Positions 1-11,390 of a stretch of DNA of 64,000 nt are shown one piece after another. Below the pieces are notes generated by a model that saw nothing but the letters and a program-made list of their open reading frames with translations, was not told the DNA's origin and did no database searches. The position numbers and the translations under genes were made by a program. The DNA is from Marsupella aquatica (lineage: Eukaryota > Marchantiophyta), in contig OZ316894.1 of NCBI GenBank assembly GCA_973895155.1, positions 7,130,001 to 7,194,000 on the forward strand. The letters run 5' to 3'. How positions within the stretch are numbered: the first letter of the stretch is position 1; each line of letters begins with the position of its first letter.

Positions 1-1000
1 TGTTTCCCTCCGTTTGCCGATTTTTGGTACTCAATTCAGGAGGTAGTTCATAGCCACGTTATTGCAGGATAGGGATGTAACCCTCACGACGGTAGTTGGT
101 AATCTTGCAAGAAGGGCGCCACACGTAATCAATGCCTAGCATATCAACGTAATTGTCGATTAAAGAGTTACGCACTTGGACCCCTTAGCATGAAGAATGT
201 GTTTATCTCATTCTATCGCATCTGCAGTGACTGTTCGTAGCAAAGCAAATATTCGAGAAGTACGCTCTGTTACTAGCCTGATACCTTGTGGGTGCAATGA
301 GGAGGGTTGTACACAACTCAAGAAAACGATCATACAGGTACCTCGTCTGCAGATAATTTCGTAACTGAAACTGAAACAGTCGTTATTGCAAGACATTAAG
401 TTGTGTACACAGGAAAGTGAGCATCGTAGGATTAGGATGTCAGGGAAGTCCATCCTCAAACCACCCAACAAGTCACTTTCATCGACCCACTAACAAAAAG
501 TGATATGAGAAAGTAATACCTCCTTTAAGTCTGATGATTAAAAACTGGCAGTAAACCGAAAGACAGTAGACTGACCACATCATCTCAATCCTTAACGTTT
601 CTCCAGACGATAGCGGCAATAATACCTATCCGAGAATGACGGAAAGACCCCTGAGTTGCAAAAGAGGATCGCAAACTAAGGAACTAAAGTATCGCCGAGG
701 GAAGTTAAATTTTCATCCCGGAAGTGCTTCCAAGCTGGAAGAAGAACACACAAGCTGGGCTATTCGGCTAATAATCTCCTTTAGCTTCCTTGGGTCTGTG
801 AAATCGTGGCTAAGGTTTCATAGTCTCATCCTTCTGCATCGAATGGTGTGAGTGTGAAAGGGCACCACCACAAAAGTAAAACGAGAATATGATCTATTTC
901 AGGGGAACGACGACAGCGCTACTTGTAGTCAGTCTCGTTCTGTTGAACCTCCCATGCTAGAGCAAGAGGAACAAACCTCGCATTCGCAAGGCCTTTGCTG
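1..1000. other. 3' flank of the zinc-finger gene, no gene recognised
   Basis: No open reading frame here has coding character on either strand, and no splice-bounded exon was found. The interval lies downstream of the minus-strand zinc-finger gene that ends at 1001, so part of it is probably that gene's 3' UTR. I saw no clear polyadenylation signal close to the stop. Confidence 0.5.
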
Positions 1001-3092
1001 TCATGGCTTTGGACCCCCTTGGGATATTGGACATTTGTTTGCCCAATGACCCATGTCACCGCACTTGTAGCAACTTCCGCCAGAAGTTGTAACTCCACCC
1101 CCCGGCTTAGCAAATTGTGGTCCTCCATATGCCCCAGCTTTAGGACAAGAAGTTGACCAATGACCCTGACCGCCACATTTGAAACAGGTGCCTGCATTCC
1201 TTCCCTCTGTAGGCCCTCCGGCATTGTAGGGAGGTTGAACACCAAAGCTGCCAGAATACTGCGGCTGCTGAAATGGACAATCTCTGGACCAGTGTCCTTC
1301 TTGTCCACAACTATAACAGCCTCCCTGAACAGGAGAAGGGCTTCCACCATTAGCAGGAATACTTGCTGCCCTGGAGGGAGTAACTGAGTTGTTTCCTCCA
1401 GCATCCCTGCCTACTTCATCCTTCCATTGGAAAAATGAACAACTCTGTAGGATGCACGAGCAAACTTGTCAGGAAATTATATTTGTATCAAGTGGTTTGA
1501 ATAACTATTGCAGCAACTTCAAGAAATGAACAGGACATATCACCTCCGTTCAGTTTCACAATGACGAGTCACGCAAATTGAGTTCCAGCTTCCGAGCATT
1601 TGCGGGGTATTAAAGCAAACCGTTCAGGATCTTACGACTCACAAAGCATCGCTGCTTTGTTTGGTCACCCCGACGAGAATCAGGAAAAGGTTATACGAGA
1701 GGGAGCGCCATGGTACCTGAGGTGCTGGACACTTGTAAAACTGACGGCCCATGTTTTTCTCCGTTCTCGCAGTGAGTACTATGCAAGGTCCAACTCCACA
1801 CTGGCACAATAGCTGCGGCTGCTGACTGAAGTCTTGAGATCGTTCATTCGGCATACTTTGTGTCCCAGCGTCACACCACTCAAAAAACGAGCACTGCCCT
1901 TCATCCTGTGGAGAAAACAACCGAAACTCAGAGTGAATTTGAAGGGTTTGACATTGATACTAACGCAACAGAAAAGCCAAAATCAGATAAATATCCGACA
2001 CTGTGTACCTAGCACGTTCTAACTAAGCAGTTCATAAACTCTCCCGAGATCCAATTCTACTGACCAAAACGATTCGTAGCAAACTACTCCTTCACATCAA
2101 CAGACCAAACAAGTAAAACCACGCACCACGCACTGGAATGCATGTTACTATTCTACGACTACTTCTGTCGATGTGGTTCTGAAAGTAGCACAGGGTCAGA
2201 TTGGAAATGGCAGGTGGACAATGCTTCCCTGAGACTAAGCTAAAAGCTGAGCTGAATACCTGTAAGTATTATAAGTCAGTTTCTGCATAAAGTCCATAGA
2301 CTGAGAGAGGACATGTAACACTACCTTCCGAAGAGGACACCTGTAGAAACTACGTCCCATGTTTTTGTCCGTATTCGCAGTGAAGACTGTGCAGGCTCCT
2401 GCTCCGCAAGGACAAAGTCTTTCCTGTACATTCGGAGTTCCCTGCCCCTCTCCGCCTGCCTGTCTAGTAGGACTACTGAAAACTTTCCCTCCTGGACAAT
2501 CTCTTGACCAATGGCCCTCCATTCCACATTTGTAACATCCGCCTTTAGCATTTCCTCCTGAAGAACCTGCTCTGTTTAGTGATCCCGTTGCTGGAGATGC
2601 TACTCCTCTTCCGACTCCTGCAGACTGCCACATTTCACTGTTGCTCCCTCTGAGGGCCGCCATGTACTCTCCTTCTGCTTGTTGACTCTCAGATTGTCTT
2701 CCAGAATTCAATCGCGCCTCGTGTTCCTGAGCAGATGGATCAGAGGGCCAACTTGACCTCATGTCATCCTCAGTGCGAATTTTCTTACGGTTTTCCTCCT
2801 CTAAATAGTTTCCGAAGCCGCCATTTTCTCCCTTCGGAAGTTGGCCTGAGCTTCCATAACCATTATTTTGTCCTTCCCAATGTACAGACCTCTTCCCAGC
2901 GATGCCCGTGTCACGTCCTCCATTTCCATACGTATCTTCTCCACAAACCTTTGACCCATTGTACGACAAAACGTTGCTCATACGGCCCAGATGCTGAGCT
3001 TCAACATTTGCAATAGCCGCCAGAAAGGAATCATCGTTGAAGAGAACATCGTCGTCATCAGCGTTATCTTCCACCCTTGCGGCCATGTTCAT
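1001..3092 (-). CDS. GRF- and CCHC-type zinc-finger protein (three exons)
   Basis: Reconstructed exons are 3092-2325, 1905-1717 and 1444-1001, giving 466 aa. Donors AAG|GTAGTG and CAG|GTACCA and acceptors CACAG and ACAG are canonical, and both introns are phase 0. Domains in order: acidic N-terminus (DDDD at residues 12-15); CCHC knuckle CYKCGMEGHWSRDC (186-199); GRF finger 1 (227-268, CPCG...FYRCP...CSFFEW); GRF finger 2 (290-329, CQCG...FYKCP...CSFFQW); CCHC knuckles at 362-375, 406-419 and 444-457. Known for the families: GRF fingers occur in nucleic-acid enzymes such as topoisomerase 3-alpha, APE2 and NEIL3 and bind single-stranded nucleic acid, and CCHC knuckles bind RNA or ssDNA. Inferred: a nuclear ssDNA/RNA-binding protein like the plant GRF/zinc-knuckle family. 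No catalytic domain is present. The start is the first ATG of the frame; a second Met lies two codons later. Confidence 0.87.
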
Positions 3093-4135
3093 GATTGAAG
3101 AAGCACAAGATTGACAAGTTCAGGAGTTGGTAGCACTTCTCTGGTATGTGGAGAAGCAAGTGGACATGCTTCTGTACTGTAGTGAGCCTGACCAACCTTT
3201 GACAGATCAATTACGTTCGTCAACACGAAAATCCTACGAGGTTTTGAAAGTCCTAATATGCGATGAACCGTATGGCGTGCATTTTAGGAGGCCATCTACG
3301 AACAATGCGCAATTAGAAAATCTTTCTATAAACCCTAGGAGGAACGTAGGTTTTCAAGTATTCAATACAGGAAGAAATCTCGTAATAATTGAAATCTAAG
3401 ACTATTTCTAACGGGACTCATCAGCAAGAACAAAGTCTCGCAGGATATTTCAGAACCAGCGCTGGAGTAGACTTTCCAAACGCAACATCTCTCCTTTCGT
3501 TCTGACCCGCAACTGATAGCGCATTCTCTAGCCAACAATCCAAGTTCGAATCAGTGACCCTGATAACCAATGAACGAGAAGGCGGCCCCGGCCCTGCCCC
3601 CGGACCCACTCATTCATCGAATCGCAAAACGAACTCTCCCTCAAATAAATGCTACACAGAGCTGTTCCGAGGAGAGTCTGTTGCTATCCACCATGACATA
3701 CCGAATTCATGCAGATCGCCAAATCGGGAGCGATGGAACAATTAACGATGACATCGGCCCCTCATGGTCTGATGGTCGGCATTTGGAGGTTCGTCGGCAG
3801 AGCTCGAAACCACGATGGCGATGAAACTGGTGAGTGGTGATGATCACGAAGAACAGTGATCCGCGAACGAGGGCAAACGAGGCGCGGGAAGAAGAGCTCA
3901 TCCGGTTATGGAGGTTGCTGTGCTCACAGAACAATGGTAATGGCGCCTACAGCAAAGAAGCATGTCCAAAATCCCGAAGCTATGCCGTTCACAAGCTCCA
4001 GTCGCGGCTCCCTATCAAAGTTGTTGTTGTTGTTGCTGCAATTCACTGCGCACTAAACATGCGAATCAATTTCCCACGAGGCTTTCTTAAGAGCTTAACT
4101 ACCCACCCCCAAAAAGAAATTTAAAAAAAATCCCA
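3093..4135. other. Upstream region of the zinc-finger gene
   Basis: No supported coding exon. This should hold the promoter and 5' UTR of the minus-strand zinc-finger gene, but I could not place a TATA box. A short GTT trinucleotide run lies near 4019-4035 and a GC-rich patch near 3578-3606. Confidence 0.4.
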
Positions 4136-4990
4136 AGTTTCCAACGAAACCCCCAATTTCCATTAAAGTTCATATTGAATTCCAACAGAACGCCGACTTT
4201 GCATTAAAGTTCATAGTCCTTCGCACAATCTACAAATCTACATTTTAGTTCATATTCCTTGGCATCTTATCTAGTGTAACTATTTTTTGGCCTCCAAAGC
4301 AAAAAGTAACCCATCCAAGAGAGAGGACAGATTTTCTGCTTTTTGGAGTAAGCACCATAATTGTGGAATAACCCACAATGGGTGGGGGGAAGATACTCAA
4401 GGATCCAAGAGGGACAACACAGAGAAGGTTGGACCAGGACCACAAGACGGTCAGTTAGGGGCTGAGAGAAACTAATACTCTCGCCACTACATTTCATTCA
4501 CACAAACACACACATACCCTAGGGATTGAACCTGGAAATTCTCGGTTCTAGGCTAATTCCTTGGCCAGCTGACCAAAGCTTGTTTGTCTAATAAGGGAAC
4601 CTTTTTACTTCTTTCCAAACACAATGTATGCTGAATTTGAGAACTTCTTTCATCATATTAGAGCATCCATTTTTGTTAAAGTTCATGTTCAATTCCAAAC
4701 CAAATGCAGAATTTACCCGGTCAACTTCATATTCAATTCTTGACCAAAGATGCAATTTACATAACAGTTTTTATTTCTTTGCATCTTGTTGAAACATCTT
4801 ATGTAGGGTGGACCTTTCTATTCCTTTCCAAACACACTGTGAGTTGCATTCCATAACTTTTTGCATGTATTTGATGCATTTGTTTGTATTAAATTTCATA
4901 TTCAATTCCAACCAAACCACAATTTACATTAAAGTTCATATTCCTGTGCATCTTATTGAAGCATCTTATCTAGTGGTACCTTTTTATTTA
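4136..4990. repeat. Diverged dispersed repeat units (TTAAAGTTCATATTC motif)
   Basis: The motif CATTAAAGTTCATATTCAAT or close variants recurs about six times (near 4160, 4203, 4240, 4675, 4722, 4890, 4930), often followed by CATCTTATYTAGTG. The units are irregularly spaced and strongly diverged, and are interrupted by the SINE-like sequence at 4280-4575. Source element unknown. Confidence 0.45.
4280..4575 (-). mobile_element. SINE-like sequence with Pol III A and B boxes
   Basis: On the minus strand AGCTGGCCAAGG (plus 4559-4570) resembles an A box and AGGTTCAATCCCT (plus 4521-4533) is a near-perfect B box, spaced as in tRNA-derived SINEs. About 230 nt of non-coding body follows. No target duplication was found, so boundaries are approximate and this could be a chance or degraded tRNA-like motif. 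Confidence 0.4.
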
Positions 4991-5464
4991 TTGTTCACAC
5001 TTCTCGTTTGGTTGATCAGCGTGTTACTTGTGTTGTAATTTGAAAGGAAAGAATACTAACTTTTTGGGCACGGGCACTATAGTTGTGTTAGGAATTGACT
5101 CAAGTCCTCGATTTTAGTTAACCCTGGATTACATTAGGATAAGATCTGCAACTTAGTTTAGGCCCACACATCTCGGCCCGTTTTGGGGGTATAGGTTGGA
5201 GGGAGAACATTTTCTCCCTCATTCTTCACATGCGCTTTTTCATGAACTATGGATCCTTAAGGAGTTTCTCTATCGTGGTGTCTTGTTGGTGTAGTGTGAG
5301 ATTGAGTGCTCTCATGTTCTGCATTCTCCCTGTGGACAAACAAACATAATGACTGTTGTATTTGTAGAGCAAACCCCGGAGCAAGCCCTCACTAGCTAGT
5401 TTGGGAGTGCATTGGAGATTTGTAGGTATTTCACTAAACCGGGAAACCCTCCCTCACACCCAGT

Positions 5465-5695
5465 GAGAGAGAGGAGAGCTGAAGCCTGAAACTTACCTGC
5501 TGCATGGCCCCATGTTCGAATCCCTAGCTTGGCCACTTGAGCTAGACCAAGCTTAGATCCATTTTAGTGTTGAAGACTGTGTGGTGGGTTGCAACCTTGC
5601 CCCCTCCCCCCCCCCCTTTGGCTTGGGCGATTGTCGCCCCCTTACATTTTATTCACGAGGCTGGCCCCTCCCCTTACAAAAAAGAAAAAAGAAAG
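5465..5695 (+). mobile_element. Possible second SINE-like sequence
   Basis: TGTTCGAATCCCT (5513-5525) matches a Pol III B box, with an A-box-like GAGAGCTGAAGCCTG about 35 nt upstream. The body ends in an A-rich tail near 5677-5695. A long C run sits at about 5601-5617. Target duplications were not found. Confidence 0.35.
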
Positions 5696-6026
5696 TGTTG
5701 AAACCTTGTACAGAATAGTGGAGTGGCTAAGCTTTGCATGAATGATGAACACTTCAAACTAATCCTCTTCTATCACTTTTGTTTGTATTTTCAAGATAGT
5801 GTTTATGAAGTGCAATGTTCAAGGACAATCTTTTAGGTGAGGTTGAGAAGTCAAAGTTGTGAATGCTCAGTATAGCGTGTCCACCCGACAGGGTGTTCAC
5901 AAGACAATAAACCTACCTTGATTTATTATTGAGGAAAACCTAGTCATCTAATTTTAACAAAAATAATTTTGGGCCAAAATTATCGTCATGTCTAGTTGTG
6001 AGGCCATTGTTCCAAGAAGAGAACCT

Positions 6027-6289
6027 TGTTGAGCATAGACGACATTCGTAACGGCAAGCCCATGAACCATCCAACGCACAATAGTTGATATAGAGAGATA
6101 CGTGGTTCACCTCCACATGAGGCTACGTCCACGGGAGCTCCGTAACAATGAGCCTAAGTTCCACCAGGGTCTGACATTTGCCCTGGCTATATACACAACA
6201 GCACTACCGCTAACATTAGTTAAGTCTTAACCCGAGTTAAACTAATTGTGGTTAGCTCATGAGTCACAAGACTAGAGCAATATCTAACA
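6027..6289 (-). repeat. Copia 3' LTR (263 bp)
   Basis: Starts TGTTGAG and ends TAACA on the plus strand and matches the 339-bp partner at 25281-25619 closely. It lacks about 80 bp present in the partner between GTCCAYGGGA and GCTCCGTAAC, and carries a small insertion near 6222. Confidence 0.93.
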
Positions 6290-6300
6290 AACTCCCCCTT
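6290..6300 (-). other. Polypurine tract of the copia element
   Basis: On the minus strand AAGGGGGAGTT directly precedes the 3' LTR start TGTTAG, the expected position for plus-strand DNA priming. Confidence 0.8.
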
Positions 6301-6497
6301 GACTCTTGTCTTTGGGATTGGACTAATTGCAACCATATGGAATCCTCAACGGGAAGTTCTAGACAATCACCAAACCAGGTCTTCCCCTAAAAACCACAAG
6401 GGTTTAACTAAGGGTTAACTAGAACTAAGCCGTAGCCAAACAGGAATGAGTAATCCATATACAAATAGTCACACATTGCTAAATAACTCTACTTGCA

Positions 6498-9400
6498 CTA
6501 TAACTGCAAAACCTGCAAAGTAGCACGGTGTCTTGAGAAACTCTCCAAAGGAATCACTTTGGTAAAGGTATCGGTAGGATTGAGCTTTCCATCAATCTTG
6601 ACTAGCTCAAAAGTTTTATCAGACACTGCTTGCCTGATAAAATGGTACCTGATATCAATGTGCTTCACCCTGCTATCCATCACTTGGTCAGCAGCCAAGT
6701 GAAGAGCACTGACTATCACAGTTTAGAGTCATCTTGCCATGCTCTAAACCCATCTCCGCAATCAACTTGTCCAACCAAATTGCTTCCTTTGCTGCTTTTG
6801 CTGCTGCAACATACTCTGTTTTTGTAGTAGACTGAGATATACACTTCTGCAAGGTAGATTTTCAATTGATACATCCTCCTCCAAGAGTGTATACAAACCC
6901 AATTGTAGACCTCCTTGTATCCAGACAGCCTCCATAGTCAGAATCTACATAGCCAACTAACGTTCTATCTGATCTGTTATCAAATAGTAATCCATAGTCC
7001 TATGTTCCCTTCACATACCTGAGAATCCATTTCACAGCTTCCCAATGTACCTTCCCTGGATTTGACATGAATCTGCTAACCTTGCCCATCGCTAGGGCCA
7101 AGTCAGGCCTAGTACAAGTCATCAAATACATCAGACTGCCTACTGCCTTCTCATAAGAAATCTTAGCCATTAGACCTTTCTTCACAGCATCCGTAGGAGA
7201 GAAAGCCGATGATAACTTGAAATGTGAAGCTAAAGGAATACTCACTGGCTTACAATTTTCCATGTTGAATCGTGCAAGTACTTTCCTCACATATTGGCCT
7301 TGACTCAAGCACAATTGTCCAGTATCAGAGTTCCTAAAAATCTCCATCCCTAAGATCCTCTTGGCCTTACCAAGATCCTTCATCTTGAATTTAGCACTCA
7401 ATTTCGCCTTGAGATTTTCAACCTCAGATTGATCTTTAGCCACAATCAGCATGTCAGCCACATAGATCACCAGAATGATGAAACCAAACACATCATTCTT
7501 GATTGATTTTGTATACACACAAGGATCATACACCATCCTTGTAAAACCTTGAGCAAGCATGAAATCATCAAATCGCTTGTTCCACTGTCTGGGAGATTGC
7601 TTCAATCCATACAAAGACTTGAGCAATCTGCAAACTAAGTTCTCTTGGCCCTTCTTCATAAAGCCTAGTGGCTGTCTCATGAAGATCAACTCTTCCAAAT
7701 TGCCATAGAGAAAAGCAGTAACAACATCCATTTGATCCATCACCAGACCAAAAAATATAACAAGCTGACACAAGATCCATATTGTGGAATACTTAGCCAT
7801 CGGAGAAAAGATCTCATTGTAGTCCACTCCTTTCTTCTGAGTGAACCCTTGGCAACAAGCCTTGCCTTGTAGATCTTATCTCCACCCTCTGAAGGACTGT
7901 CCTTCAACTTGTAAATCCACTTGCTGTCCACTACTTGCTGACCTCTTGGAAGCTCCACCAGCTCCCATGTCTTGTTGTCACTCAAAGATTGCAATTCTCT
8001 CTGCATTGCTGCATTCCACTCATGCTTCTGCTTTGAAGCACAAGCCTCACTATACGAAGAAGGCTCTCCTTCTTCCAAGATCAAAGCCATGTCATCATTA
8101 TCAGGTGCAATGTCAATATCATCTAGCTTAGATGAATCTGCCCATTGACCATACCTGGTAGGAGCTCTAGTAGAACAACTGGAAGTTCTTCTAGTAGATG
8201 ACTCAGGTTGATCTGCTGCTGCTGCTGGTTGAATTTGAGGTACCACAACAACAATCTGCTCCTCTTGTTCCATCACAGGAACCAGCTCCAAGCCCGGAGC
8301 TTCCCCATCTCTCTTGTCATGAATAACATCATGACTAATCTCCCCCTCAACCCGGTCCGGGATGGAAGATTTCCCCTTTTCAGTATGGGAGTCCTGAGAA
8401 CTCTCCCCCTCCTTTGATGATCTGGATTCATTAAAGGACACATCTCTACTGATAATTAATTTACAGGTTACTGGATCCCATAACCTATAACCCTTCACAC
8501 CTTTCTGATAGCCAAGGAAAATGCACTTCTTCGACTTGGACTCCAGCTTGGATCGAAGCTGGAAAGGTGTAAGTACATAAGCATCACATCAAAAAATCCT
8601 CAGATGTGAGTAATCTGTTGGACGCCCGTACCTCATTTCAAATGGCGTCCTGAATCCAATAGAACTAGATGGAGAAAAATTTACCAAATAAGCTACAGTG
8701 TTGACAGCTTCAGCCCAAAACTCATGTGGTAAGCATGATTGACTCAACATACTCCTCGAGCGGTCCAATAGTGTTCGGTTGAGTCTCTCAGAAACACCAT
8801 TCTACTGAGGAGTATAACTTATTGTGAGATGGCGGGTAATCTCCTGCTCCTTACAATACGTTCCAAATTCCCCGGAACTGTATTCACCGTCGTTATCCGA
8901 TCGAAGATATCTCACCTTATTACCAGTCTGATTCTCTACTTGGGCTTTCCACTCCTTAAAAGTGGCAAAAACATCAGACTTATTGTGTAGAAAGTATATC
9001 CACACATACCTTGAGTAATCGTCTATGAACGTGACATAGTATAACCGTCCAGAATGTGAGGAAGTAGGGGCTGGACCCCACACATCACTATGTATATACT
9101 CAAGTACCTCCTTGCTGGTGTGAGTTCCAACTCTGAAGGGTTTCTTGTGCTGCTTCCCTAGCACACAGTGCTCACAAAATTCCAACTTACAAGATAGCAA
9201 ATTAGAAAGTAATCCTTTCTTTTGAAGAATAGCCAAACCTTTTTCACTCATGTGGCCCAAACGGAAGTGCCACAGTCGGGCCGTCTCCTCATGAGATAAG
9301 GTTATATTGGCTTCATCACAAACTACATAGCCCTCCAAAACGTCTAGATTGCTATGTCTCTTTCCCTTCAATACAACTTTAGTACCAGTTGAAACCTGAA

Positions 9401-9713
9401 GGACACCATTAGCAGAGCTCCACTGATGGCCATTTGCTTCTAAAACTCCAAGTGAAATGAGATTTTTCATCATGCTGGGTATATGTCTCACATTCCTCAA
9501 CGTTCTTACAACACCATCAAACATCTGAAATCTTACAGATCCAAGTCCAACAACTTGACATGAGATTCCATTTCCCATCAACACTGACCCGTTGGAAACC
9601 GTGTAAGAACTGAAAAAATCTCTCCTAGAGCAAATGTGAAAAGTACATGCACTATCTAGAATCCAGTCATCACTACCTAAATTTGACACTACGTTGAGAG
9701 CATAACCTTGGCA
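6498..9713 (-). pseudogene. Copia pol: protease, integrase, RT, RNase H (degenerate)
   Basis: Recognisable domains on the minus strand: protease DWILDSACTFHIC (near 9660); GAG-pre-integrase LWHFRLGHMSEKG and CEHCVLGKQHKKPF (9280-9150); integrase core DVWGP..., TFIDDYSRY, RSDNDGEY (9080-8870), with the catalytic Glu region NGVSER after a stop; RT from about 7827 with MDVVTAFLYGNLEE and SLYGLKQSPRQWN; and an RNase H tail HIDIRYHFIR (near 6640). Breaks: TAG at 8802-8804, a TGA near 8590, a 1-nt shift near 7840 at the RT start, and a stop near 7000. The RT catalytic box reads YVAD instead of YVDD, so even an intact reading frame would lack a metal-binding Asp. Family is certain; function is lost. 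Confidence 0.9.
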
Positions 9714-10525
9714 TCACAATATGTCATCATCATCGAATAAATCTACCTCATGCGAGCTCGATGCCGCATTAGCAGATGCAGTAGGGACCTTTACTCGACA
9801 ATCCCTTTTCATGTGGCCAGGCTTGCCACAATTCCAACATGCAAGAGGCTTCCTCTCTTGCGATTTCCCTCTAGATTTAGATCTCCCCCGTGATGTAGAT
9901 CTAAACCTGTTCTGCCCATTCAAGCGCTACGTTGCTCTTCCCCTGTTCACATTGAGCGTAGTGCCAGAAGAAGATGCTATCTGTGATTGACCCAACTTCT
10001 TCTGAGCATCATCAGACAGTAATGAGCTCACCACCTCATTATACGAAATGGACTTTAGATCTCTATACAAGAGCACCTGTTTCAAGCCCTTATATGACGG
10101 CGGTAAGCAAGGCCTTATCCTCATCTTCAACTCCTTTTCCCAAGTTTGACAGATCCACCGCTAGACTGTCAAATTCATCTAGGTGATCCTGCATCTTGCT
10201 CCCTTCCTTGAGTCTGAGGCTCATCAAGAGAGACTTCTTGTACAGCCGGTCTGACGCATCTTCCCGGTAGTACTTCTCTCTTAGAGCCTTGAACAGTGAC
10301 GCGCAATCCGTATAATCATCCAGCTGCTTGATGATGTGCGGCTTGAGATATAGCATCACTTCATTGACAGCAATCACCTGCTCTTGTCTCCACTGTCTCA
10401 CAGAAATCTCCTCCTCTCCATCATACTGCTCTCACGAAGAGAGCAGATGAGCTAAGCCCATGGCCCGTAGAACACCCTTCACTTGCTTCTCCCAGAGCAA
10501 GTAATCAGTATGACCATCGTACTTC
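9714..10525 (-). pseudogene. Copia gag, central and C-terminal part with zinc knuckle
   Basis: Continues the gag frame interrupted at the CACTA junction. Visible parts are KYDGHTDYLLWEKQ at the junction, MLYLKPHIIKQLDDYTDC, the LKEGSKMQDHLDEFDSL region typical of UBN2/copia gag, and a nucleocapsid CCHC knuckle CWNCGKPGHMKRDC (near 9830). Breaks: TGA at 10432-10434, a frameshift near 10110, TAG at 9927-9929 and TGA at 9714-9716. Confidence 0.88.
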
Positions 10526-11390
10526 CACTAGTACAAAAATGGGTTCTTTATGACCGCAATAATGACTATTTATATGGTCTTTTCAACAAAACAATGACGC
10601 AGTCATTCTCATCTTTCCAGACGCGTCACAACGGAGATTTTGGTCACGGTCCTTTCGGACAAATGACGCAAAAAACATGTGGTCATTTTATACCGTCTGA
10701 AATGACTTAATTTATGATTTGGTCATAAATGGTGAACGGTCTGAAATGACCAAAAAACCACCGTCAACGGTCAATCACCGTTCACCGTTGATTGTATCCG
10801 TACCCAATTATATAATGCCACGTGGCAATTAAAAAACAAAGATCATTTGTCATTTTGGACTTAGTCCAAAATGACGCACAATATGTAACAAATCAAGGAA
10901 TGACATGTGGCTCAAAGGATTTTAACCATGTGGCAATAAATTTGGGTCATTTTGGACGTGTCCAAAATGACTACATTATAGACAAGTCATATATAGACAC
11001 ATGGTTAAATTGGGAAGAAACGCGTAGAGATACACGCTGGTCATTAATGACATGTCTGGAATGACTTGAAAAGAGTCATATTGGACACATTTATATATGT
11101 CTATAATGACCATAAGATCAGTCATTTTATATGTCATTAAGGCTATGTCTTTAATGACTTGAGGTGGGTCATATTGGATGCAATTACAGAAGTTCATGAT
11201 GACCATTAGATCAGTCATTTTATATGTCATTCAAGTCATGTATTCAATGACTTGGAGTTATACAAATTTAAATGGTCATATTGGACAAAAATTCATGTCA
11301 TTCAAGAATCATACACTACAAAGTCATTCAATAGATTTGCTGAATGAAACACTAAAGAGACATTCTATACCTAACAAATCCAATTGATAT
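10526..11390. repeat. CACTA left subterminal repeat region
   Basis: GTCATT/AATGAC hexamers occur dozens of times in both orientations, commonly as GGTCATTTTGGAC or TCCAAAATGAC, starting right after the terminal repeat. This is expected for CACTA subterminal transposase-binding sites. Confidence 0.8.

Noticed and set aside
919-1404. 161-codon minus-strand ORF over the third zinc-finger exon
   Set aside because: It is in the wrong frame. The spliced frame from 1444 gives three CCHC knuckles and a natural stop at 1001.
5505-5530. A tRNA gene suggested by GTTCGAATCCC
   Set aside because: No acceptor-stem pairing or cloverleaf could be made; better explained as a SINE-like B box.
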